Assembly (NCBI GenBank): GCA_946699065.1
Contig: CAMPDV010000720.1
Location: 111,567 to 175,566, forward strand
DNA from: Loxodes magnus
Taxonomy: Eukaryota; Ciliophora; Karyorelictea; Loxodida; Loxodidae
Direction: 5' to 3'
Length of the DNA stretch: 64,000 nucleotides
Shown: piece by piece, positions 1 through 13,468 of the stretch
How positions within the stretch are numbered: position 1 is the stretch's first letter
How the letters are laid out: every line of letters starts with the position of its first letter
Notes under the pieces: model-generated
What the model was told of the DNA's origin: nothing
Database searches by the model: none
What the model saw: only the letters and a program-made list of their open reading frames with translations
Translations under genes and position numbers: made by a program

Positions 1-300
1 TTGAAAGATATGAAATAATATGATAAAATTATACTGTTCTCCAGAAGGAAGACTTTAAAAGAAAAAATTATACGGTGGAGATAATTACTATTGGAATAGT
101 AAATGCTAATAAAAGAAGGACGAGGAAGATGTTGGGACCTAATTGAGATTGAAGAAAAATTCCTAAGATAAAGAAAGGTTATGTACAACACGATATACAA
201 TAGAAGAAACATACTCTGAAGAAGACATGAAAGATTAATTTACATCTTAAAAGTCATAAACTAATTAGTGGCAAACCAAATAAAGGTGAAATCATTTAAT
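1..300 (+). pseudogene. 3' part of gag-like gene, family A (cut by window edge)
   Basis: This is the downstream end of the gag-like gene seen in full at 40790-41570; bases 1-892 align almost base for base with 41280-42168. Read with TAA/TAG as Gln and TGA as Trp it gives the region after the zinc knuckles, with the family motif CSPEGRLYKKKLYGG, then a basic tail. The knuckles themselves lie left of the window edge. Compared with 41508 a TGA is AGA here, so the end of the frame is uncertain. The product would be a nucleic-acid-binding retroelement protein; no reverse transcriptase follows it. Confidence 0.65.
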
Positions 301-337
301 AAATTATGTTATGTTATAAATAAATAAGTTCGATTAT

Positions 338-371
338 AGAGCGCATAGCACTCTCGTTGGCGCGCAGCTCT
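338..371 (-). other. Conserved bulged hairpin (copy in H1)
   Basis: The minus strand folds as an outer stem GAGC/GCTC and an inner stem around the loop, with a 3-nt bulge on the 3' side. It is the same module found about 19 times in the window (see findings). Confidence 0.6.
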
Positions 372-690
372 TTAAATTAATCTTATTTAATGTCGAACAT
401 TTTTTTTTATAGGTCTCTCTTTTCTCTCTTTCCTTGTTTCCTCTTCCTGCGTCCCTGTAAATTTTACTTCCAAAGCATAGGATACAATATGCGATTACGG
501 GTACATTTCCCCGAACTATGATGAAGAAAGTTTCCTCCTGACATTCAGAGTTCTCCAGTTTGTCACATCTTTCTTCTCTTGCTATTGGTTTCTCTTCTTC
601 CGATTTATCCTCCGTCCGCGCTCATTTTTTGCTACTTTGCTGGGTCTGCAAGCAGCATCCGAAGGAAAGGCTTTCCACCCTATTTAAATT
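338..690 (-). mobile_element. Family H1 retroelement fragment (minus strand) with 3' hairpin
   Basis: A GC-richer block with close relatives at 16172, 35672, 36050 and 41612 (minus) and a diverged one at 59820 (plus). Read on the minus strand with the reassigned code, one frame is shared by the copies: an acidic stretch beginning EDKSEEEK, then ECQEE, GNVPVIAYCILCFG and a basic RGNK tail. The C-x2-C with a following basic stretch resembles a degenerate zinc knuckle lacking its His. The element ends on the minus strand with the conserved bulged hairpin at 338-371. It lies tail to tail with the family A gag gene at 1-300. Confidence 0.6.
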
Positions 691-1489
691 ATTTAATAAT
701 AAAGTTTTATTAAAATTAAATATAAATATGAGATATTTAATTAAAGCTTAATAAAATTAATTAATTGTTAATTGAATATTTTAAATTTATAAATAAATAA
801 CTTATTCTATATCTAGTATTATTTTTCATTTATTCAAAAAATAATTAAAAGGAGTTTAAAAGTTGTAAGCAATTAATAGTTTCAAAAGTTGCCATTTGCA
901 TCCAGTAAACTTGAAGTCGCCTTCTCTCGAACTAAAGAATAACACAGGACTTCATTAATTTGACATACATTTTTAATTTAAACTTTATTGTTAAATATAT
1001 CTAAAAACTATATTTTAAATTGCTAATCTTACTATTATAAAATTTTATATATATATTTAGTCTGTTTAAGTTTATATATTTAAAATAGTTATTTTTCTAA
1101 TATGTTTCTATTATTTTAATAAATATGGTTGGCTAATGTTTTATAATATGGTAGGTTTAACATACATAACAGGTAATTTTTCTTCTGAATATGATTAATT
1201 AATTTGAATTTGGATAAGAATATTTGGTTGTATCCGTTGATTTGGATATAACTTGTTATTGGAAGTAGTTTTATTTTATATGTAATTAAAGTTAAAGATT
1301 TGATTTAATTTTTAAATCTGTTGTGGTTTATATCCCATTTACTATTGATTGAATGTTGTTTATTAAGAAGGTTTAGTTGTTGGGGTATTTTTGTTGAATG
1401 TTTTTGAATGAATATGATATATGTGGTTTATTAAACTGATATGATAATTTTGGTTTATCTTAGATAAATTAAAAAAAGGATAAAAAGGA

Positions 1490-2331
1490 TAAAATTAAGT
1501 TTATAGTCTTAGAAAAGAGCTCCAGGGTTCACTTGTTTTTGTTCCTGCTCTTTCCTGAACTAAAGGACTGCGTAGGACTACATTAGTCCACCATCCTTGT
1601 CTCTCCCTCATCCACTAATTATCGTTATAGTTTCTCCTTCCATTTTTATAAAACTCGTTGTTTCTTGAGTTGTAGAATTTCTTTCTGTATACTTATCCTG
1701 TTCTTGTTGGTCATATTCTGAAAAGTTAGTCTAATATTTATTACTTGTTAATTTTTTCAATTTCTTGTTTCTTCCAGCATTTTTTCCAGCAATTATTTTT
1801 CTAGCATAAATAGCACCGAATCTTTTGCGATAATAATTGATCTTATTTATTTCTTATTATTAGAATTCCGATTCGATTTCCATTGGGATATTTGATTATT
1901 AATCTTATTAATCTTATAATTTTTAAATTATTACTTGTTATTATTCTTGTTTTTCTTAAAGTTGCTTTATTTGATATTCAATTTAAGAAAAATTAAATTG
2001 GAACATTTGAGGGACTTCGTTAAATTATTTATCAATTTATTCCAATTTAATTACTATTTACGATTAGATTTTATTTAATGATTCATCTATGGATGGGAAT
2101 TATAGGTTTAATTATTCCATTAATTTTTCTAGTAAGTTTTCTAAATTTTCTATTTTTTATCTTTGCTTTTTCAAATCATATTGGATATTTGATATCCTTT
2201 GCTGAACTGATTATGCAAAGGATTCTTTAGATTATTAATCTTTATCTTATTAAGGCTATTCTTCAATTAAATTAGGTTATTCTTATTTTTCAAGTATTCT
2301 TAATAGAGGTCTATTATTTCTTAGGTGCCAT
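1490..2331 (-). pseudogene. gag-like gene, family D copy 1 (minus strand)
   Basis: The minus-strand ATG at 2331-2329 sits in the start context TATATATAAAATGGC shared by the gag-like families; the protein begins MAPKKQ. A leucine-rich coiled coil (ENLENLLEKLMEQL) follows, but in another frame than the ATG, so there is a frameshift near the N-terminus. Next come a zinc-knuckle-like motif CYLCQKNNCWKKC, where Asn replaces the usual His, and the conserved IYRKKFYNS block. The hairpin module at 1565-1596 codes for WWTNVVL. Family D copy 2 at 60950-61790 shares this order. The missing His and the frameshift suggest a decayed copy. It begins where the homology of 945-1475 with 21461-21975 stops, so it probably inserted there. 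Confidence 0.65.
1565..1596 (-). other. Conserved bulged hairpin in family D copy 1
   Basis: On the minus strand: GGAC, loop TAATGTA, GTCC, bulge TAC, with outer pairing GGAT/GTCC. The inner stem differs from the GCAC/GTGC of other families by a compensatory change. Confidence 0.6.
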
Positions 2332-2826
2332 TTTATATATATATCATAATAATAAAGTATAGCTTAATACTTCTATGAAGGTAGTTAATAAAAAGATATA
2401 ATCTTAATGATAAGTAATCTCAACAGATTTTATAAGAGAATTAATAGTAGTTGCTTAAGTATAAAGGATAGAAATAACTAAAATAATCAGAAGTTTAATA
2501 ATAGAACATTAAATACTTATTAATTACATAAAACACTTAATACTCCTATTATTATTTTTACAACTCACTACTTCTATATTATTTATAAGTAAGTATAATC
2601 CATTTTGCCATCAATCAAGAGCTTATCAATTTTAAGCTATTTGTGGAGATATCAAAAAATTATAGGCCTAAACAAAAGCTTTATAAATTCTTATTTAGAG
2701 ATCATCTAAGAGCTAGAAAATCCGAAAAATATCCAAAATTCCTTTTATAAAAGCGAATACTTACTAGAGAAAGAAATAAAGAATTATCAATATAAAATAA
2801 CTTTAATCCCTGAAACAAGTTCGGTG

Positions 2827-3140
2827 TCATTATTAGGTAATTTTTACACCTGTTACCATCTTTAGATGTGGTAGTCGTCTTTCAAGTTTCTTTTCCGAAT
2901 TGAACCATAATTTTCCGTTGCTCGTTGCTGCTCTAATAATCCAATATTCTGACATTGAAAGTTGATAGGGTAGAAACTTTAATGATCTGCTTAACTTCTC
3001 AACATAGTCTTCGTGTATTATAATTCCATTTGTAAGATATCTAAAAAGCATCTTGCAATTATTTGTTCTTTCTAGAATTACTAAGACTACATATCTAGCA
3101 TGCCACCAAATAAACTATCACTGCTTAATGATTCATTCAC
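2827..3140 (-). CDS. Unidentified protein, C-terminal part
   Basis: The minus strand holds an unusually clean coding stretch. Only the last codons before the end are TAA TAA TGA (TGA at 2829-2827), base composition is richer in G+C than the flanks, and the translation has a normal residue mix, including HEDYVEKLSRSLKFLP and SEYWIIRA. The part upstream of about 3140 stays open under the reassigned code and may belong to the gene as far as about 3370, but it uses many TGA codons and is less convincing. Its layout (I-x-E-D near a P, then R-I-x-R-A) faintly recalls the small complex III subunit UQCRB/QCR7; I do not assign it. It could also be a fragment of a larger protein. I see no recognisable domain with confidence. 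Confidence 0.4.
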
Positions 3141-6100
3141 AGTTCCACAATTAAATGCTAACATTTATACAGAATAACTTAATCTAATAGATAAGTATCT
3201 AACTACATATAGGATCAGCCAGATTTATATCCTTCTTTCCTTTTCATCTTATTTTTCTATATAATTTTTTCCACTCCCTTGATATAAGTATTTTCACTAT
3301 CTATTCTCTTTTGCTAGTCTTTGATCTTCTAGAATTAATCATCAAATATATTATATTCAACTTTAATAGACAAAAGCAAGCTAAAAGATTTTAGAGGTAA
3401 AGAAAAAATAAAAGTCTTATTAAGCAATTTAGCCAATTAAGATCTATTTTTATTATTCTTCTTAAAGAATTAAATTTAATAGTTTCATTTTTACAGAAAT
3501 GCTCAAAGCTAAAGACTCTTGCAACTTAAGATCTTTTAATTTATAGAAAATATTAGATATAAGTAGAAGGATAAATATCATAGCTTAGTCTCTTATGCAA
3601 TTAAAGTCCATTAAATTTAATTAAGCTTAAATTTAAAAGGTTAATCTTATTAAGGTTTAATTCCCAGTAGAATATTTGATGCTTCCAATTACTATACGAT
3701 GTATTTGATTAAATAGCTTAGTAGAAGTGGGATTTGCTAATAATTTTTTATCCTATAAGTTTTTTAATATAGCTCCTTTTACAAAACTCAAAGGCTTTAT
3801 TATTTACTGCTACTAATTTATTACACTATCTCAAACTAACATTTGAGAAACTTAATATTTTACACTTGAATTTTCTGAATTTTTTGTATCTCATTTGAAA
3901 GTTTTTTCATGACAGTTTGTAATTAAAAAGGCTCTCATATGGTTTATAAGGATCCGTTAAAAGAATAAATTTTCTAGTTTTATTGATAATTATGTAAACT
4001 CAATCTTCTTATTTAGCTTTTAAAGAAAAATGCAATAGCCTTAATTATTTAATCCTTAAATATGAAATACTAACTCCTTATTTAATTGCAAGTCTCATAT
4101 TAGCATTCTTAAATAATGGTTAATTAGTTTATTAATCTTTAGTACGTTTTACTAATTTAGCTTTATACTACCTATTATTATTATTCTTTTACCTATTAAA
4201 CTCACTTTATTATTAAGATATTACTTAGGAACCATTATAGATACTAGACTAATCTATCACTAAAATTAGATCTTATATATGTAATTGTCCTAACTTTCTT
4301 TGTCAAACCATGTTTCTTGAAAAGTCAAATCTAACCTATAGAAATAAAAAGATCCAGCAGTTTAGTAAGAAGTTTGATTGCAACTTCAATCGTAGCTAAA
4401 AAATTAAAACTTGAAAGATAAACTTGAATATTTAAAGACTTAATTAGCCTCTTTAACTTTCTAGATATGGTCAAGCTTTTTAAAATTAATAGCTAAATCT
4501 AGTTAAGAAAATTGAGCTTTGCTTATCAAAATAGCAGCCTATCTCTTAATCTTTTGATTAGAAGGGAAATATTTAAAGAACAATAAATTTCTTGGTAGAA
4601 TCTAAAGACTAGGGATTTAATATATTGAAAAATGATTACATAGTTAGATAACTTAGTTAAAAAACCCTACCAAACATCTAGAAGCTAACTAAATAATAAA
4701 AGCTTCTCATTAATAAATACTAACTATAGCTTTTTAGAAGGATCAAGAATTTTCTATTCAACTTAGATTTATACCTACTTTATCAAATCTAAGCTCTTTA
4801 AAACTTAAACTCAGATCATTTTTACAAGCTCAAGTTACAAACTTATAAAGAAAAAGAAAGAATTCCAAGAGAACAATAAAGAAGAAATTGAATGTCAATA
4901 ATAAACTTTGTAGTAGAAGGATACGATAATGGGATTCAGTTAAGAAATATCTTTATTAATTAAGAAATGTAGCCTCAAAACTGGTAGTTAATTTAAAGAT
5001 GTATCTTACTTAAAATATATAATGAAGCTTAAGCCTATAAGAGATATTTTTAGATTTTGAATGAAGATTGATTAAAACAGAACTTTAATGCCTCGCAATA
5101 AATTTAACTATGTTGACATCAAAGTCAGAATTCAAAATTGAAATTTTCTTAAAAATTCAAAAAATACAGAAGAGATTGTATGTCTTACATTGAATTAGAG
5201 AAGAAGAAAGAAAAATACATAAGTAGAGTTGTTTTAAATTTTAGACAGTTCAAAGAAGCGAATTTTTCCAAAATAGATGGAGGTAAAATTGAATAAAAGG
5301 CAATTTGGTGATGGAGTTATAGGTAAGAAGTTTATTGATTATATTGATATAATTTTTGATAAGGTTCATATATAATTTAGTTCTAATATAAGTAATTTGA
5401 AGTGTAAAATTTATAAGTTTAATACTATCTTATAGACTTATTATCTAATTATTAAGTTCTATTTATTGATTATTTTACTTTATTTGAAATATTTTGGTAA
5501 ATTTACCTCGAACTGTTGATTAAAAGGATTGCTGATTATTTGATAGTAAAAATAAAATTTGATAAATAATAGGTTTAAATAATTAGTATAAGGGAACTAA
5601 TAAATACTAAATAAAATAAATATCTTCTATTAGATAAGCTTTAGTCTATTATTATTTAGATACCTAATATTATTTAGTTCTTATTAATTAGCTTTAGGTA
5701 GTTACTATTAAATAATATGTTTCTTTATATTAACATCAGAAATACTTAGAGATATAAGTTTTATTTTAGTTATTTTCTAATATTAAATTAGATTATTTGG
5801 CTTTAGTACCGATTTAAATAAAGATTCTTCTGCTATAAATATAGAATACCTAATTGCTTTAGATGTATTAGATTAGTTATCTTAATTTTATAGCTGAGCC
5901 TTATTAATATGTTTTCCCTAATTTTCTTGCTTCTTTCATAAAACTTTTAATAAGTTTTTTCGTTTTCCACTCAAAGAAAAAACGATTGACACAGTTTTCA
6001 TCTCTTATTTGATTTTTGTTTAAACAACTATAGCTACAATTAAAAAATGTATTGAGCTGTTTCAAAATATTTAGCTAAATTTTTGCTTCTACTAAAATAA

Positions 6101-9100
6101 AATAATGAGCTGATGATAGAATTATCTTTAAATAGTTCTTTACCATTTAGTTTTGCTTTTTAAATATTTTAGTCTAGGACATTCTCCTAAATTTATAATT
6201 ATTATGCTCATCAATTTTATTTCTCTTTTCTTTTCAATTATTTCTAGTATTTTCGATAAGTCCTTGAAGAATAAAATTTTATTTTGGCTGAATAAAGTTA
6301 GTTGTTTTTAATTTCTAGCTTTATCGCTCTGATTTATGGGTTCTAAATAGATGATATTTGATCTTTGATATTAGACTGGTTGCTGTTTGTTAAAAGTTAG
6401 ATCTGTTTCTGAGTTAAGTTATGTAGAACTAAGAGGTTATTGGAGATTTAATCCGTACTGTTAGTTTATGTTTTTCTAATTGAATCTTGAATTAGTTAAT
6501 TTGAAGTGAGGTATATTAATAATAAGTAGTGACTATAGCTCTAACTATTCTAAGTAAGTTAAGCTTTGAATTGATTAATCTTCTACTATAATATCTATGG
6601 TGTATTTTAAATTCTTATTTCTCTAGTTAATCTTAAGCCTGCATTTAATTAACTCTCATTCTAATATTATACAACTATGATACTTAATCTTTGCTACTTT
6701 AATTAATTTATATTAGCTGCTAAAAGAGACTTAGCAGTCTATGATAATCTTCTAAGTAATGAGAAGATTATAAATCAGTTAATAGTTTAGTTAATAAATT
6801 TAGTTATCCACTAGTTTGCTACTACAGAGTAATCTATTTACATTACATACATAAGATCTAATTTTAGTGATAGATTTGTCTAGTATCTATAATGATTCAT
6901 AAGTAATATCTAAATAATAAAGTGAGTTTTATAGGTAAAGAATAATAATAGTAGGTAGTATAAAGCTAAATTAGTAAAACATACTAAAGATTAATAAACT
7001 AATTTACCATCATTTATCTAAGCTTTAAGTAACTTATTATATACTAACAACACTAACTAGCATTATCAACAATTAACACCTAATAGATCTAAACATCTAG
7101 CTTATTTGTTAATATTAATAAATACTAATAAATAATAACAAAATATCTCTATTATTATAGCTAGATTTAAATGTCTTAAATACAACATATATTATCAGAA
7201 ACAGATAATTAAGAGTGCAACTGGAATATTCAACAACCAAATTTACAATCATAGTGATTAACACTTATATTAGTCAACAATTAACTACACAATATTTTAA
7301 TAACTAGCTACAATCAAGTTAATATGTAAAAAACTCTATAGAGGAAGGATCTACGCAGCACGAAATAACTTTTAAAACTATTTTAAAGTAACTGGAACAG
7401 AAACTAACTCTCCAGGCTTTTGATATTCTTATATTAGCAAGTTTTCAAAACTAATGAAATAAGATTAGATAATTAAATTAATCTTAGGTTAAGACAATAT
7501 CTAAGCTAAATTTAAAGCCAAAAAATAATTTTATAAGTATCAACTATAGATGACTAAGCTAATAAGGGAAATACTAATGAGCATTTTAAATTAAATTAAT
7601 CTAATAGAAGCTAACAAGAACCAACATATGCTTTGAAAAATATCTAGATTTACCATTTAACTTCGAGTATCACTATCTTATTTAGATAATTAAATAATAA
7701 ATTCGAAGATACAACTTAAAGCAAAAACAATGATAAGTTGAAATTAAGGGCTTGCAAAGGAGTTTGAATCAGAAATCCTATTTGTATTAAAAACTCAAAA
7801 TAAGTCACAGGGATGATTTATTCCTATAAAATGTTATATCTAGCAATCAAACTACAAAAAACTTTAGGTTGAATTAATTAGATCTCATATCTTAAACTTG
7901 AGCAAGTTAATAAAGTTAATGGCAATTAGCAAGTTTGACTTAAATTTTAAGAAATAGCAGAATAGTATGATCTAATAATAAAGAGTAAAGCAAAAGAAAT
8001 GTTTGGATAAAATGCGTATTTATTAGCTATGCATAATGATTAGAAAGCATAATATTCTAATATGTCTAGTTACTATTTAAATAAATTTAGTAATAATGAT
8101 TTAGCTAAAGAGATATTATTAGCAAACTAAAATAATAAGCTTAAATTTATCTATAGCTTCTAGTTATTTTAAATAATCCTAGTTTAATACTAAATTATAG
8201 AAAGATGCTTATATTTTTATTAAATTAAAGATATTTTTAGCTTCTAATCCTTTAATTTTTGAAATTCATACTGATTTTATTATTAAGCATAGTGTATAAA
8301 TTTCCCGCCTTTTTATATTAATTAAATGGAATAAATGTTTAAATGTTAAATGTTAAAGTAATTAATATCTTATATCTATCAAACTGTATAAATAATATTT
8401 AGTTGCTAGAATATTAATTTCTATTATGAAGATGCTTAAATTAATAATAACTATAATTAATTATAATAGATTTAGTTTATTTTACAAAAGGCTTAGTTAG
8501 TCTTATTACAATGCAATTTATTTATATCTTTATTTAAAATTTTGTTTTGAGGTTTGTTTAATTTCAAATATTTGTAGCTTTAAGTGTTATTTTTATAGCT
8601 TTCAGCGATATTTTTTATAATACTTCTTTGCTCTTTTTATTAGACTCATTTGTTAATTCTACTCTTAATTTATTAAGAATTTTATTTAATTAAGTAAATA
8701 AAAAATTAAGCTCATCCTTTTTGATTTCCATTATAGTTAAATTTTTAATTTTCTATTTAGGAACTTAGCATTAGAATTATCATTACTTAGCTTTGCATCT
8801 ACTTTTAGTTCAAATTTAACTTAAGGCTTAGACTTAACAATTTATCTTTGGAAATGCTCAAAATAGCTATAGATAATTAGAGTCTTATTTCCAGAATAGT
8901 GAGCAGTCTTTACTAGTGGAACTTATGGAACAATAAGTTGATGCAGCTTTGTAGAATACGAGAAGAATCATATGGATGAAAAACTTGATAAAGTCTTAAT
9001 TAAAAATAGAATTTAGTGGACAAGCAAGAAGCTGTGATTTTAATGTTCTTTATTTAGCTATAAGATATGAAATAATTCTGATATCTCTATAGCTTAAATA

Positions 9101-11484
9101 CTTGTAAGTTAAACTTAGTGCTTAGTTAGAATATGCTTCGTAACTTTAAAATTTAGTTCATGAAGATTGTGCTCTTCTGAAATAGTAGTCAGAGTTAATT
9201 AAATACTTTAGATTCTTTCATGTTTAAACTAAAGCTTAGTCAAAGTGAATCTTCTGAACTACTACTTCCGAGTTGATAAGAAGCCCTTTACTTATGACTT
9301 ATGACTTACTTTCTGGCTGATATTAAATAATTAAGATACATTTAATATAATAACCTTTACTTATTACAAAGCTCAGATTCTCAAACAACTAATTTTCCTT
9401 TTTTAAGGGATTAGCAGGCATCTCTAAGTAGAAATTAAAAAAAGAGGAAGGCTTTAGCTAAAAATCTTAATGTATTTGCTTTAAGCTAACAAGAGTACTT
9501 TATACTAGATCTAGATATCTTTTTGATATTTATGGACCATAAGCCTCAGATGGATTTAGAAGTATATTAATATATGGCAAATATAACTTACAAAAGAGTT
9601 AGTTACTGAGAGTATTATTTATGACTAATACCAAGTTATTTTTAGTGCTATCTAAATTAATCTCAAATTTAGAAGATTTATAATCAAAGCTACTTCTAAT
9701 TTAACTCATATAGATTGATAAAAAAAGGCACGCTAAAGCATGGAATAAGTTTAACAATACTGAAATAAATACTAGAAAGGGAAAAAAGACTCATTAAAGT
9801 ATTATAAGATTTAAAAAATAACAGATATAGTTGTAATCATCTACTTGGAATGCTTTAGGGACGCTAAGCTCTCGTTTTGCTTGTTTTAAATAACCTTTTA
9901 GTGGGCATTACTTGGAAATTAGGAGATCATTTTCTGTAAAGTATTTACAATCATGTGCAGCGAGCAAATAAATTATAATCATAAATTTAAAGTTCCTACG
10001 AAAGAAGGATAATTATCCGGATGCTTTCCGTCAAGATCTTGATTTTAACTAGAGACCTCAATAAGCTCAGGAGGTATTATATAATATTCAGAGCCTTGAT
10101 TTTTCTATTCTATGATTATAAAAATATAAGGAGAGAAAAGGAGCCTCATTGAAGATCGAAGTTAAAGGTTCAAGGTAAAAAAGCTTTTGTCATAAAGAAG
10201 AGTTAATTTTGATGATAGAATAGCTAAGATATGCTGCTAAATTTTTACCAAAGAGTCAGAAATTATATCTAGAAAAATTAAGATTTTCACTTAAAAGCAG
10301 TTAACGTTAATTCTTTCGAACTATATTAAGAGACGATAAAGAAATTTGATGAAGTCTTAACTTTAAATACTTACTAAGTTGACTCTTATAATTGCAAAGG
10401 AATTAAGAAATAATGAATTGGTTTAATAGATAGAAGGTCTCAAGTCCCTTTTTTTAAATGGTTTTAGATAAAAGGATTGATTTTAAAAAAAATGGAAAAA
10501 TCATAAAAGACTGTATATCGTTTTAGAAAGCGATGAGATTAATCTTGAACTATAGTACTTATTATAATAAAATATTTGTCTAAGAGGTTTTAAAGGAAAA
10601 GAATAAGCAATATATGATAATGAATTTTAAGAGAAAAACTGTTAAGATTATTACAAGTACTTGAATAAAGCTTTTTACTTATTGGTTTAAAATAACAATA
10701 ATATATGAAGAATCACTTTGGCTCAGATTAAGAATTGAATACAAGCACTTATTTTAAAGATTTTAGCAAAAAACTAGATCTTTAAATAATTATTGATTAA
10801 AGACAAATCTTCAATAAAATGTTCTTTAATCAAAATTTTAATTATTAGATGATTTTATCAATTTGAAGCTTATTCTAATAATAATAAAGTATATAGATAG
10901 TTATTATTTACGCTCTTTATTAATTCACTATGATGCTTTCATGGTAAGACTTAAATATAAGTTCTAAAAAATGTAACCAATATAATGATTATTTAATTCT
11001 ATATCTAAATAAGGCTTTATATGATAATCTTAATTAGTATATAATTTAGCTGTTCTTTTTCTCTTGCTAAGTGTTAATATTTGAAAATTTAGGTTTATTG
11101 CTTAAATCTAAGATATAGCATAATATCTTAGTTTCCTTTACTTAATATTAATAAATTGATATACCTTAAGCTAAGTCTTTCTAATAATTAATTTAATTAC
11201 TTCTTAATCAAATAAAGAGCTAATAATTATTATTTCTATCTTCTAATAACTATATTCTCCCTTTAAGATTTTAACTTACTTTAATTACCACAACTCTTTT
11301 TTGCTTTAAGAAACAAAACTTTAGCAACTCATGTATGTAGAAATATCTTTATTAATAATCAAACCATCCAATATTTCACCAAGCTCAAGCAAATCTTACA
11401 AATCTTTTTATACCACAGCCAACTTCCTACCAGTACACCTTACCTTTATCAACCTTAACAAAAGCAGCAACCCAAAAAGATGAG
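3141..11484. other. 8.3 kb with no gene I can identify
   Basis: Very AT-rich, open in most frames under the reassigned code and without long standard-code ORFs. I found no catalytic motif, zinc knuckle or RNA gene. Bases 6210-6420 resemble 27570-27780 on the minus strand, where both encode a charged helix of the form FKDLSKILE followed by a K/R/E-rich stretch; this may be a decayed coiled coil from another repeat family. A stretch around 9930-10620 (+) gives a plausible protein-like translation but nothing I recognise. Confidence 0.4.
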
Positions 11485-12544
11485 CATTTAATTTACTTAT
11501 TGCTGTTCTAAGGCATCTATAGAACTAATAAAAACTCTAGTTTTTTAATTCAATATCTTCAGCTAAAATCTACTTCCTCAACTATTAAATCGGGTAACCA
11601 AATAAACACCAGATAAAAGATATATAAGAACTGCAAGGGATGTCCTTCAAAATAATCTCCTAGATTTTTTGAATTAATATAAGTGCAGTAGGTATTGAAA
11701 GGTATAAATCCAAGCGCGTATAGAAGAAATTTGAATGTAAAATGTAATAAAACTATCAAGAAATATAATATGAAAGCATAGATTCAAGAAAGAAAAAGAG
11801 TTTTAATAAAAAGTAGATTTAGTTAATATGATATAAAGAACAACATTGGTAAAATTATTTAGTTGGAGTTACTATAAACCTTTTCTAAATTAAATATTTC
11901 TATAATGAAAATACATAGAACCATTTTATTTATTCTTCATATTATTTAACACATCTAATAACTAATTTATTATTTTTCAATTTTCATTAAAATATTTGTC
12001 CTTATAAAGATAAATTCCATTTTTTGGGTTGCTTTCTTACTCTATAAATTAATTTCTTGTGCCTTCAGAATTTTAAAGTATCTTGGATATAAATTATTTA
12101 TTTATAAGCCATAACTATTAAGTAGTCACTTTCTTTAAACCTTTAAAACAAAAAAGCATAATAAAAAATGCTTAAGCAGTTTCTTATTTTTATACTCTCT
12201 TAACAAAGATTTAAATAATAGACAATCAATAAAAACATAGAGTATACAGAAATTTGATTGTCTCGCTTTATATTAAAAATGAATCAGTATTAATATAAAA
12301 GTCTAATAAATAAAAACTATTAACAAAATTAGTAAGCATAACTTAGGCTATTTTATAATATTTGATATATATTATTTACTTATAAAATATCTTAAAACTC
12401 AAAATACTTCAAAATAAAATAAAAATAATAATTTAAACTAAAAAAATCTAACTAAAGCTAATTATTGTTAAAAAGGTTTAGTTATTTATTTTATATCAAA
12501 AGACTGAAATTCTATTTAATACATAATTAAGAATAAGTTTATAA

Positions 12545-12617
12545 AGCCTTGTGGCGCAACGGTTAGCGTATCAGCCTTCTAAGCTGAGGGTTGTGGGTTC
12601 GAATCCCACCAAGGCTG
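12545..12617 (+). tRNA. tRNA-Arg(TCT)
   Basis: A 73-nt complete cloverleaf. The acceptor stem AGCCTTG/CAAGGCT is perfect; the D stem GCGC/GCGT encloses a loop with the conserved GG; the anticodon stem TCAGC/GCTGA is perfect around CTTCTAA, giving anticodon TCT at positions 34-36; the T arm GTGGG-TTCGAAT-CCCAC is canonical, with discriminator G. There is no intron and no encoded CCA. It decodes AGA, the expected major arginine codon in such an AT-rich genome. A second copy lies at 31105-31177 in the duplicated segment. Confidence 0.97.
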
Positions 12618-12949
12618 TTTTTAATATATAAGATCTTTAGAAATAACTATTATTAATACTATTAACTTTCCTAAAGAAGCAGGAACTATTAATCTTCAAT
12701 ACACACTACAATTCAGATTATACTTATTTTAAGAAACCTATTAAAAATAGCTTAGTAAATCTATTATATTAAATCAACTTTTTTGTTTACTTTACATTAA
12801 TAAAAAGAAGAATATCTTCATAATAAACCTATTTAGGTAAATCTCTAGTAGTTTAAATTCTCTAATCTTTATAAAGATACATATCACTAAAAAATTACCC
12901 AAAATAATAGAGACATAACATATTTTAATATCCTAGCTATTAAAATTGA

Positions 12950-13230
12950 AAAGATGGTGGGAGCTGAGAATGACCTTCGTGACAACACTTTCTGGTTTTA
13001 TGGCTAGGAACAAGTTCCTTTCCTGTCGCTGAGAAAGTCCCTGGTCAGAGTCATTTTCTGAAGGGAACACTGTCTTTGAGATTATCCGCTCTTGGTAGGG
13101 GCTTGAAGCCTGATTGCTCATAGCGATGGAGCTCCCTAGTAGCTGTGTCTGGAGCACAACAGGATATCCCTGTTATTCCATAAAGAGAGCGTCGGGTCGT
13201 GCAATCGTAAAGGAGTTTCCGGTCCAAGAA
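12950..13230 (-). mobile_element. GC-rich 280-bp element, copy 1
   Basis: An island of much higher G+C than its surroundings, repeated at 32460-32745 in the duplicate. On the minus strand its first bases (13225 downward) include GGAAACTCCTTT, which also occurs at the 5' end of H1 elements (about 16500), so it may be the 5' part of a related retroelement. The minus strand also has a standard-code ORF of 74 codons (13157-12933), but with this genetic code that carries little weight. I could not match it to a known structural RNA; it remains unassigned. Confidence 0.4.
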
Positions 13231-13468
13231 CTTTTTTAGTTGAAATTATTAATTAATATCCTAAGCTATTTTAAATAGACTCATCTAGACTACATAATAG
13301 ATTAGTAGTTTATAACTTTAACTTCAAGTTTATTTTAAGTTTTAAAAGTCTAAAAATTCTTATTTAGAAGATTGTTCTTAAAAAACAAGCTATACTTTTA
13401 ATCTTACAATTTACTTATATTAAAATTTTATATTTTCTTATAAATAATAAATTAGTAAATAAGATTAG

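Noticed and set aside
6100..6130. Possible reverse transcriptase active site (ADD-like string)
   Set aside because: Residue context does not fit the YxDD box and no neighbouring RT motifs are present.
11559..11759. Standard-code ORF of 66 codons (minus), repeated at 30127-30327
   Set aside because: It lies in the duplicated segment, so repetition is no evidence of selection; with TAA, TAG and TGA as sense the ORF limits have no meaning, and I see no domain.
13150..13180. CCCTGTTAT string resembling a large-subunit rRNA core or homing-endonuclease site
   Set aside because: Flanking bases do not match rRNA and the match is too short.
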